Positions 57,585 through 64,000 of a stretch of DNA of 64,000 bases are shown here, piece by piece. Source of the DNA: Mycolicibacterium komanii (GTDB lineage Bacteria; Actinomycetota; Actinomycetes; Mycobacteriales; Mycobacteriaceae); contig NZ_CVTA01000005.1 of the NCBI RefSeq assembly GCF_001050035.1, forward strand, positions 80,001 to 144,000, read 5' to 3'. The notes beneath the pieces are model-generated. The model was not told the DNA's origin. It made no database searches and saw only the letters and a list, made by a program, of their open reading frames with translations. Within the stretch, counting starts at the first letter, position 1. Each line of letters starts with the position of its first letter. The translations under genes and the position numbers were made by a program.

Positions 57585-58297
57585 GCGACCCCGGAACCGA
57601 ACCGGGGCAGTCCAGAACCCAGCAGCAGACGAAGGCGAACGCCGTCCTCGACCAGATGGGCGGGATCAGCGGCCTGATTTACTCATCGCTACCCGTCGTG
57701 GCGTTCGTTCCGGTGTCCCAACTCGTCGGACTGATCCCCGCCATCATCACCGCGCTCGGCGTTGCCGGAATCATCCTGGCGTGGCGGCTGGCTCGGCGAG
57801 AATCGGCGCAGCCCGCCGTCTCCGGTTTCTTCGGTGTGGGGATCTGCGCCCTGATCGCCTACGTCATGGGGGAGTCGAAAGGCTACTTCCTGCTTGGCAT
57901 TTGGTCATCACTGGTCTGGGCGGCGGTGTTCACGCTGTCGGTGGTGATCCGCAGGCCCGTCGTCGGCTACGTCTGGAGTTGGGTCAACGGGCACGGCCGT
58001 GACTGGCGCCATGTCCGCAGGGCCGTCACGGCGTTCGACGTCGCAACGCTGTTCTGGGTGGCCGTGTTCGCGTCGCGATTCGTCGTGCAGCGACACCTCT
58101 ACGACGCCGACCAGACCGGGTGGCTCGGCGTCGCGCGCATCTCCATGGGTTGGCCGCTGACCGCCGTCGCCGCCGTGGTGACCTACCTGGCGATCCGGTC
58201 CGCACAGAAGGCCATCAACGCGCGGGAGGCCTCCGTCACCGCGCACGAGGGATCGCCATCCGAGCTCGGCGACGCGACCCAACCGGATGCCCGCTGA
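57581..58297 (+). CDS. DUF3159 membrane protein (Rv2693c-like)
   Basis: This 238-residue protein has six hydrophobic helices (IYSSLPVVAFVPVS, AIITALGVAGIILAW, GVGICALIAYVMG, LVWAAVFTLSVVI, ATLFWVAVFASRFVV, WPLTAVAAVVTYLAI). The motif LDQMGGISGLIYSSLP is typical of DUF3159. The start is the GTG overlapping the OB-fold gene. It overlaps the MFS gene by 11 bases. Confidence 0.87.
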   Translation: MSDPGTEPGQSRTQQQTKANAVLDQMGGISGLIYSSLPVVAFVPVSQLVGLIPAIITALGVAGIILAWRLARRESAQPAVSGFFGVGICALIAYVMGESKGYFLLGIWSSLVWAAVFTLSVVIRRPVVGYVWSWVNGHGRDWRHVRRAVTAFDVATLFWVAVFASRFVVQRHLYDADQTGWLGVARISMGWPLTAVAAVVTYLAIRSAQKAINAREASVTAHEGSPSELGDATQPDAR

Positions 58298-59726
58298 GGC
58301 CACCGACCGGCCGCTGATCGCGGTCGCGGTGCTCGCCTCGTTCGTGGCGTTCCTCGACGGCTCCGTCGTCAACCTCGCACTCCCGGCGATCAGCGGGACG
58401 TTCGGCGGCGGGCTGGCGCTGCAGCAGTGGGTCCTCGACGGTTATCTGTTGGCGCTGGGCGCCCTGATCCTGGTCGCCGGCGCCGTGTCCGATCAGTTCG
58501 GCAGGATCAGGGTCCTGCGGGTGGGCCTGCTGATCTTCGCGGTCTCGTCGGTGCTGTGCGCGGTGGCGACCGCGGGGTGGGTGCTGGTCGCGGCGCGGGT
58601 GCTGCAGGGGGTGGGCGCGGCGTTCCTGGTGCCCAGTTCGCTTGCCATGATCAACGCGCGCTTCTCCGGCGCCGCACAGGCGCGGGCGATCGGCACCTGG
58701 ACGGCGTGGACGGGTACGGCGTTCGTCATCGGCCCGGTGCTCGGTGGCGTTCTGGTCGACGCGTTGAGCTGGCGGTGGATCTTCGGGGTGAATCTCGCCC
58801 CGCTCGCGGTGACGTTGTATCTCATGACCAAATTGCCATCCGAGGATCGTGACGGGGCAAGCAAGAGGGGGCATGTCGACGGTGTCGGGGCGACGCTCAA
58901 CGCCGTCGGGCTCAGCGGTGTGGTGTACGGGCTCATCGAGGGCCAGCGTCTCGGATTCACGCATCCCGTGGTGGTGACCGGATTGGTGTTCGGCGGTATC
59001 TGCCTGGCGATCTTCCGGATCTGGGAGCGCCGCGCCTCGCATCCGATGATGCCTCCCGCGATCTTCGCCGCCCGCAACTTCGCGGTCGGCAACCTGGCGA
59101 CCGTGTTCCTCTACGCCGGGGTGTCGCTCGGCATGTTGATCGTGGCGCTGTTCCTCCAGGAGACCGTCGGGCTGTCGGCGACACGCGCCGGCCTGGTCAC
59201 CCTGCCGATCCCCGTGCTGTCGTTCCTGCTGGCGCGGCGGTTCGGCACGCTGGCCGGCGTGTACGGGCCACGGTTGTTCATGGCGGTGGGACCGATCGTG
59301 GCAGCGGCCGGCTTCTTGTGGATGTCGGCGGCCCACCCTCCGGTCGACATCTGGACTCAGTTGATGCCCGGGCTGGTGGTGTTCGGTCTCGGGCTGACGA
59401 TCACCGTCTCACCGCTCACGGCCGCGGTGCTGGCCGCCGTCGATCCGGCGAAGAGCGGCATCGGTTCGGCGGTCAACAATGCGATCTCGCGGATCGCGGG
59501 TCTGATCGCGGTCGCGCTGACCGGCGTGATCGTCGGCGCCGCAGTCGATTTCGACGGATTCCCGCGAGGCGCACTGGTGACCGCGGCGCTATTCGCGGCG
59601 GCGGGACTGATCGCGGCGGTGGGCATTCGCAATGAGCAGTGCGATGTCGCTCGGGTACGGCCGGAGTCCACCGCCGGCTGTCATGACCGCGCGACGCCCC
59701 CGCCGGCGCACGTCGCTGAAATCTAG
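58287..59726 (+). CDS. MFS transporter, DHA2 drug-efflux type
   Basis: This 479-residue transporter has 14 predicted helices. Early motifs are LDGSVVNLALPAI and DGYLLALGALILVAG, with SDQFGRIRVLRVG (motif A) and ARVLQGVGAAFLVPSSLAMI (motif C type). It is EmrB/QacA-like; the drug or metabolite is unknown. It is coupled to the DUF3159 gene and ends tail-to-tail with ceoC (4-base overlap). In M. tuberculosis this gene is, as I recall, absent from the same place. Confidence 0.88.
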   Translation: MPAEATDRPLIAVAVLASFVAFLDGSVVNLALPAISGTFGGGLALQQWVLDGYLLALGALILVAGAVSDQFGRIRVLRVGLLIFAVSSVLCAVATAGWVLVAARVLQGVGAAFLVPSSLAMINARFSGAAQARAIGTWTAWTGTAFVIGPVLGGVLVDALSWRWIFGVNLAPLAVTLYLMTKLPSEDRDGASKRGHVDGVGATLNAVGLSGVVYGLIEGQRLGFTHPVVVTGLVFGGICLAIFRIWERRASHPMMPPAIFAARNFAVGNLATVFLYAGVSLGMLIVALFLQETVGLSATRAGLVTLPIPVLSFLLARRFGTLAGVYGPRLFMAVGPIVAAAGFLWMSAAHPPVDIWTQLMPGLVVFGLGLTITVSPLTAAVLAAVDPAKSGIGSAVNNAISRIAGLIAVALTGVIVGAAVDFDGFPRGALVTAALFAAAGLIAAVGIRNEQCDVARVRPESTAGCHDRATPPPAHVAEI

Positions 59727-60388
59727 CGCTGCTGCGGGTGCAGCAGCAGATCCTGTAGCTGTTCCTCGACCTCGGCGACGGCGACGAACAACAACTCGTC
59801 GCCACCCTCGAGCGGTTCGTCGGACTCGGGCACGATCACGCGCGGGCCGCGCAGGATCGTCACCAGTGCGCAGTCGCGTGGCAGTTCGAGGCGCTTGACG
59901 GGCTTACCGCCCCACGGGGTGTCGTCGGGCAGCGTGATCTCGACGAGGTTGGCCTGCCCCTTGCGGAACTCCATCAGCCGCACCAGGTCGCCGACCGCGA
60001 CCGCCTCCTCGACGAGCGACGCCAGCATGCGGGGCGTCGACACCGCCACGTCGACGCCCCAGCTCTCGTCGAACAACCACTCGTTGCGCGGATCGTTGAC
60101 GCGGGCCACCACCCGCTGCACGGCGAACTCGGTCTTGGCCAGCAGGCTGACCACCACGTTGACCTTGTCGTCGCCCGTAGCGGCGATGACGACGTCGAAC
60201 TCCTCGAGCTGAACGGACTCGAGCACGGTCAGCTCGCACGCGTCGCCCAGCCGCCACTGTGCCGCGGGGATCGCGTCGACGTCGATGTGGTCGGGATTGC
60301 GTTCGAGCAGCGTCACCTCGTGGGTGTCGACGAGTTCGCGGGCGATGGACCGGCCGACGGCGCCGGCCCCGGCGATGGCGACCTTCAT
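59723..60388 (-). CDS. ceoC: TrkA-type potassium-uptake regulator CeoC
   Basis: This 221-residue protein has an RCK/TrkA-N domain (KVAIAGAGAVGRSIARELV, VIAATGDDKVNVVVSLL) and a C-terminal TrkA-C domain (LVEITLPDDTPWGGKPVKRLEL). It binds NAD(H)/ATP and gates a Trk/Ktr channel in the membrane. It is coupled to ceoB (ATGA). No channel subunit gene is seen in this window. Confidence 0.93.
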   Translation of the reverse strand: MKVAIAGAGAVGRSIARELVDTHEVTLLERNPDHIDVDAIPAAQWRLGDACELTVLESVQLEEFDVVIAATGDDKVNVVVSLLAKTEFAVQRVVARVNDPRNEWLFDESWGVDVAVSTPRMLASLVEEAVAVGDLVRLMEFRKGQANLVEITLPDDTPWGGKPVKRLELPRDCALVTILRGPRVIVPESDEPLEGGDELLFVAVAEVEEQLQDLLLHPQQR

Positions 60389-61056
60389 CCCTCGAGGTCC
60401 TCGCTCGGCGGCAGCGCGGCAATGGCCAGGGCCTCTGCGATGTGCCCGGCGATCGCGGCCATGAAGACCTGGTCGCTGGCCTGGATGACGGTCTTGGCGT
60501 CCGGCAGCAGACCGGCGCCGAACCGGATCAGGAACGCGACCCGACCCCCGGTAGCGGCCTCGAGGTCGGTGATCCGCCGGCCCACCCACGCCTCGTGCAG
60601 CGCCAGTTCGGTGACGCCGACGTTGCCGGTGGGGTCACGCCACTTGGTGGTCTCGGTCTCGCGGGTCAGCACGTTGAGCAGGCGATCCGTCGTCCACGGC
60701 ACGGTGGCCACCGTCGGGATGCCCAGCCGTTCGTAGACCGCGGCGCGCTTGGCGTCGTAGATGCGGGCCACCACCCGCTCGACGCCGAACGTCTCGCGGG
60801 CCACCCGCGCCGAGATGATGTTGGAGTTGTCGCCCGACGACACCGCGGCGAAGGCGCCCGCCTCCTCGATGCCCGCCCGCAGCAGCACGTCGCGGTCGAA
60901 GCCCATACCGAGCACCCGCTCCCCGGAGAACTCCGGCGAGAGCCGGTGAAACGCCGTGCTGTCCCGGTCGATGACCGCGACGTCGTGGCCAATCCGGGAA
61001 AGGCTGTCCGAGAGCGACGCACCCACCCGGCCGCAGCCCATCACCACTACACGCAC
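60385..61056 (-). CDS. ceoB: TrkA-type potassium-uptake regulator CeoB
   Basis: This 223-residue RCK-type protein has RVVVMGCGRVGASLSDSLSR, AAVSSGDNSNIISARVARETF and a C-terminal TrkA-C part. The paired ceoB-ceoC genes are typical of mycobacteria and probably form a heteromer. It is divergent from the APC permease gene; 88 bases separate the starts. Confidence 0.93.
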   Translation of the reverse strand: MRVVVMGCGRVGASLSDSLSRIGHDVAVIDRDSTAFHRLSPEFSGERVLGMGFDRDVLLRAGIEEAGAFAAVSSGDNSNIISARVARETFGVERVVARIYDAKRAAVYERLGIPTVATVPWTTDRLLNVLTRETETTKWRDPTGNVGVTELALHEAWVGRRITDLEAATGGRVAFLIRFGAGLLPDAKTVIQASDQVFMAAIAGHIAEALAIAALPPSEDLEG

Positions 61057-61144
61057 TCCACGGTCCTTCCTGCTGTCGAACCCGCGCAGTCGAACGCTAC
61101 AGCTTTCCTACGGGCAATTGCTGCTGGGCTTACCCTTGGCACTC

Positions 61145-63139
61145 GTGTCCAAGCTATCCAGGTTCGCGCGGCGGGTCGTCCTCGGCAGGCCGTTTCGCAG
61201 CGACAGGATTTCGCACACTCTGCTGCCGAAGCGGATAGCGCTTCCCGTCTTCGCCTCCGATGCCCTGTCGTCGGTGGCATACGCGCCGGAGGAGATCTTC
61301 CTGGTGCTCTCGGTGGCCGGCCTGGCTGCCTACTCGATGACGCCATGGATCGGCCTGGCCGTGGCCGGGGTGATGGTGGTCGTGATCGCCAGTTACCGGC
61401 AGAACGTGCACGCGTATCCGTCCGGGGGCGGGGACTACGAGGTGGTCACCACCAACCTCGGGCCGACGGCCGGGCTGACCGTGGCGAGCGCACTGCTGGT
61501 CGACTATGTGCTCACGGTCGCGGTGTCGATGTCCTCGGCGATGTCGAACATCGGCTCGGCCGTGCCGTTCGTCAGCCACCACAAGGTGTTTTTCGCCGTG
61601 ATCGCGATCCTGTTCGTGGCGGCGTTGAATCTGCGCGGAATCCGGGAATCCGGAACCGCGTTCGCGATCCCGACATACGCGTTCATGGTCGGCATGTTCG
61701 TGATGCTCGGCTGGGGCTTCTTCCAGATCTTCGTGCTCGGCGACTCGCTGAAGGCCGAATCCGCCGACTTCGAGATGCATTCGGAACACGGCGAGATCCT
61801 CGGCTTCGCGCTGGTTTTCCTTGTGGCGCGCGCTTTCTCGTCGGGTAGCGCGGCGCTGACCGGTGTCGAAGCCATCAGCAACGGGGTGCCGGCCTTCCGG
61901 AAGCCGAAGTCGCGCAACGCCGCAACGACGCTGGCGCTGCTCGGTCTCTTCGCGGTCACGCTGTTCATGGGCATCATCATGCTGGCCAAGGAGACCGGTG
62001 TGCAGATCGCCGAGCGACCGCACGAACAGTTGGTCGGCGCCCCGCCGAACTACCACCAGAAGACGCTGATCGCGCAGTTGGCCGATGCGGTGTTCCACGA
62101 CTTCAGCGCCGGGCTCTACCTCATCGCCGCCGTCACGGCGCTGATCCTGCTGCTGGCCGCCAACACCGCGTTCAACGGATTTCCGGTGCTCGGTTCGATC
62201 CTCGCCCAGGATCGTTATCTGCCAAGACAATTGCACACCCGCGGGGACCGGCTTGCGTTCTCCAACGGCATCCTGTTCCTGGCGTTCGCCGCGATGGCGT
62301 TCGTGATCGCGTTCCGCGCCGAAGTGACCGCGCTGATCCAGCTCTACATCGTCGGGGTGTTCGTCTCGTTCACCCTCAGTCAGGTCGGCATGGTGCGGCA
62401 CTGGACGCGCCTGCTGCGGACGGAGACCGAACCGGTGATGCGGCGCAAGATGGTGCGGTCCAGGGTGATCAACGCGCTCGGCTGTGCCTGCACGGCGACG
62501 GTGCTCGTGGTCGTCGTGGTGTCGAAATTCGCTGCCGGAGCGTGGATCGCGATCCTGGCGATGAGTGTTCTGTTCGTGACGATGAAGCTGATTCGCCGGC
62601 ACTACGACACAGTGGCGCGAGAGCTCGAGGAGCAGGCCGCCGAGGCGACCGACCTGGTGCTGCCCAGCCGCAACCACGCGATCGTGTTGGTGTCCAAACT
62701 GCACCTGCCCACGATGCGTGCGCTGGCCTACGCCAGGGCCACCCGGCCGGACACGTTGGAGGCGATTACCGTCAGCGTCGACGACGGTGAGACGCGCGCG
62801 CTCGTGCACAAGTGGGAGGCCAGCGACATCAGCGTTCCGTTGAAGGTGATCGCGTCGCCCTACCGGGAGATCACCCGCCCGGTGCTCGACTACGTCAAGC
62901 GGATCAGCCGCGAGTCGCCGCGCACCGTCGTCACGGTGTTCATTCCCGAGTACGTCGTCGGCCACTGGTGGGAGCAGGTGCTGCACAACCAGAGCGCGCT
63001 TCGGCTCAAGGGCCGGCTGCTGTTCGAGCCCAACGTGATGGTGACGTCGGTGCCGTGGCAGTTGAGTTCCTCGGAGCGGCTCAAGACGCTGCAACCGCAT
63101 TCGGCGCCGGGCGATGCGCGCAGGGGATTCCTGGATTGA
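61145..63139 (+). CDS. APC-superfamily permease (Rv2690c-like), potassium or amino acid type
   Basis: This 664-residue protein has about twelve helices and a long soluble C-terminus (from residue about 470, LVLPSRNHAIVLVSKLHLPTMRALAYAR), similar to KimA/YdaO-type potassium importers. Helix 1 reads LPVFASDALSSVAYAPEEIFLVL and a later motif is TGVEAISNGVPAFRKPKSRNA. The position back-to-back with the potassium regulators ceoB/ceoC fits a potassium transporter, but this is inference. The start is the GTG at 61145. Confidence 0.9.
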   Translation: MSKLSRFARRVVLGRPFRSDRISHTLLPKRIALPVFASDALSSVAYAPEEIFLVLSVAGLAAYSMTPWIGLAVAGVMVVVIASYRQNVHAYPSGGGDYEVVTTNLGPTAGLTVASALLVDYVLTVAVSMSSAMSNIGSAVPFVSHHKVFFAVIAILFVAALNLRGIRESGTAFAIPTYAFMVGMFVMLGWGFFQIFVLGDSLKAESADFEMHSEHGEILGFALVFLVARAFSSGSAALTGVEAISNGVPAFRKPKSRNAATTLALLGLFAVTLFMGIIMLAKETGVQIAERPHEQLVGAPPNYHQKTLIAQLADAVFHDFSAGLYLIAAVTALILLLAANTAFNGFPVLGSILAQDRYLPRQLHTRGDRLAFSNGILFLAFAAMAFVIAFRAEVTALIQLYIVGVFVSFTLSQVGMVRHWTRLLRTETEPVMRRKMVRSRVINALGCACTATVLVVVVVSKFAAGAWIAILAMSVLFVTMKLIRRHYDTVARELEEQAAEATDLVLPSRNHAIVLVSKLHLPTMRALAYARATRPDTLEAITVSVDDGETRALVHKWEASDISVPLKVIASPYREITRPVLDYVKRISRESPRTVVTVFIPEYVVGHWWEQVLHNQSALRLKGRLLFEPNVMVTSVPWQLSSSERLKTLQPHSAPGDARRGFLD

Positions 63140-64000
63140 CCGGAGACAAGGGTGGGTCGACGGACCTCGAGCTCACTGTCACTGCCGGGCCGCCTGCCAA
63201 CGGCGGCAGCTGTGTGGCGCGTGACGACGGCCGCGTGGTGTTCGTCCGCTACGCGCTGCCCGGCGAGCGGGTCAGGGTGCGGGTCGTCGCCGACCGCGGG
63301 AAGTATCTGCACGCCGACACCGTCGAGGTCATCGAGCCCTCGGTGGACCGCATCGACCCGCTGTGCCCGATCGCCGGGGCGGACGGCGCCGGGTGCTGCG
63401 ATATGGCCTTCGCGGAGCCGACGGCGGTCCGCGGGTTGAAGGGCGCTGTCGTCGCCAACCAGTTGGCCCGGCTGGGCGGCTTCCACTGGCGCGATGAGGC
63501 CGAAGCCGCGGCCGAGCCGGTCGGCGACGGCGCCGCGACCGGGTGGCGGACGCGGGTGCGGCTGGACACCACCGGCGACGGACGGCCCGGCTTTCACCGC
63601 TTCCACAGCGCGGAGCTGGTCACCGACCTGAACTGCGCGCAGCTGCCCCACGGCATGGTCGACGGGCTGACGGAGCGGACCTGGCCGCCCGGGTCGCAGC
63701 TGCACGTCGCGATCGACGACGAGGGCACACGTCACGTCGTGCAGTCCGGGCCGCGAGGGCGCAACGGTGGCCACAAGGCCCCGACCCGGGTGGTCGAGGG
63801 CGACTACGAAGCGGTCCAGCGGGTCGCCGACCGGACGTGGCGGGTGCCGGTGACCGCGTTCTGGCAGTCTCATCGCGATGCCGCGCGGCTCTACAGCGAA
63901 CTGGTGGCCGGCTGGGCTCAGCTGAGTCCGGGGATGACGGCGTGGGACTTGTACGGCGGGGCGGGGGGGTTCGCGGCCGGGTTGGCCGGAGGGGGCGGGG
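63136..64000 (+). CDS. TRAM-domain RNA (uracil-5) methyltransferase, N-terminal 288 residues (runs off the right edge)
   Basis: The visible part begins with a TRAM RNA-binding domain (ELTVTAGPPANGGSCVA, VVFVRYALPGERVRVRV). A possible Fe-S cysteine group follows (PLCPIAG, GAGCCDM, LNCAQLP), then the TrmA/RumA core with FWQSHRDAA and DLYGGAGGFA, where SAM binds. It probably modifies a uridine of 23S rRNA or tRNA; the catalytic Cys lies beyond the edge. The TTG start overlaps the permease stop. Confidence 0.88.
   Translation, partial: MTGDKGGSTDLELTVTAGPPANGGSCVARDDGRVVFVRYALPGERVRVRVVADRGKYLHADTVEVIEPSVDRIDPLCPIAGADGAGCCDMAFAEPTAVRGLKGAVVANQLARLGGFHWRDEAEAAAEPVGDGAATGWRTRVRLDTTGDGRPGFHRFHSAELVTDLNCAQLPHGMVDGLTERTWPPGSQLHVAIDDEGTRHVVQSGPRGRNGGHKAPTRVVEGDYEAVQRVADRTWRVPVTAFWQSHRDAARLYSELVAGWAQLSPGMTAWDLYGGAGGFAAGLAGGGG

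Noticed and set aside
60259..61848. Long plus-strand frame opposite ceoB/ceoC, running into the permease gene
   Set aside because: Three well-supported genes occupy this DNA; the frame is open only because of base composition.
61154..63100. 648-codon open frame on the minus strand opposite the APC permease
   Set aside because: The product is a low-complexity Arg/His/Asp-rich sequence, typical of an antisense shadow of a membrane protein.

Overview
The window looks like a chromosomal segment of a fast-growing, environmental mycobacterium (Mycolicibacterium-like). It is uniformly GC-rich. It carries the mycobacterial core order recA-recX, miaB, DUF349, miaA, dapF, hflX, LGFP protein, lexA, chiZ-like LysM gene, nrdR, PhzF, hydrolase, PAC2, sthA, DUF4192, ideR, sigB, DUF3099/DUF3039, YihY, sigA, ppgK, suhB, cei, DUF4193, DUF3093, dut, DUF3710, ceoC, ceoB, APC permease and TrmA/RumA-like methyltransferase. 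From memory this follows the M. tuberculosis Rv2737c-Rv2689c region. recA has no intein, unlike M. tuberculosis. No tRNA, rRNA, insertion sequence or CRISPR array was seen.

Region 1 (1-9963, all minus strand) is a complete high-affinity [NiFe]-hydrogenase operon of the group 1h (Hhy/Hyd2) type. Reading from the recA side the order is hypA, hypB, a pair of hairpins, hhyS, hhyL, hhyE (NifU plus Rieske-like), DUF5947, DUF6084, an unrecognised 445-residue protein, a 39-residue one-helix membrane peptide, a maturation protease that is out of frame at its 5' end, hypC and the start of hypF. Nearly all junctions downstream of hhyL overlap or touch, so the unknown proteins are probably part of the same H2-oxidising machine.

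Region 2 (10.0-24.6 kb) starts with the SOS promoter of recA and recX. An F420-type oxidoreductase and a gluABCD glutamate uptake operon follow. Then come tRNA modification genes (miaB, miaA), dapF, hflX and conserved mycobacterial membrane or unknown proteins.

Region 3 (24.6-30.3 kb) holds a CsbD-like stress protein, a molybdenum S/N-oxide reductase (bisC-like) translationally coupled to a small FmdE-like protein, and a large LGFP-repeat envelope protein behind a 420-base untranslated stretch. Region 4 (30.3-36.7 kb) has the divergent SOS pair lexA / LysM with clustered LexA sites, then nrdR, PhzF, a hydrolase, PAC2 and sthA.

Region 5 (36.7-41.2 kb) is an accessory insert between sthA and the DUF4192 gene. 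It contains a tightly coupled NmrA-like reductase plus nitrile hydratase alpha, beta and activator operon, a decayed MocR-type regulator remnant, a truncated epimerase and a LOG-family nucleosidase. Region 6 (41.4-64 kb) is core again: ideR-sigB with an ECF-type sigB promoter, housekeeping sigA, polyphosphate glucokinase, a perfect CRP site upstream of the DUF4193 gene, dut, the potassium-uptake regulators ceoB/ceoC, and transporters. The last gene, a TRAM-type RNA methyltransferase, runs off the right edge.
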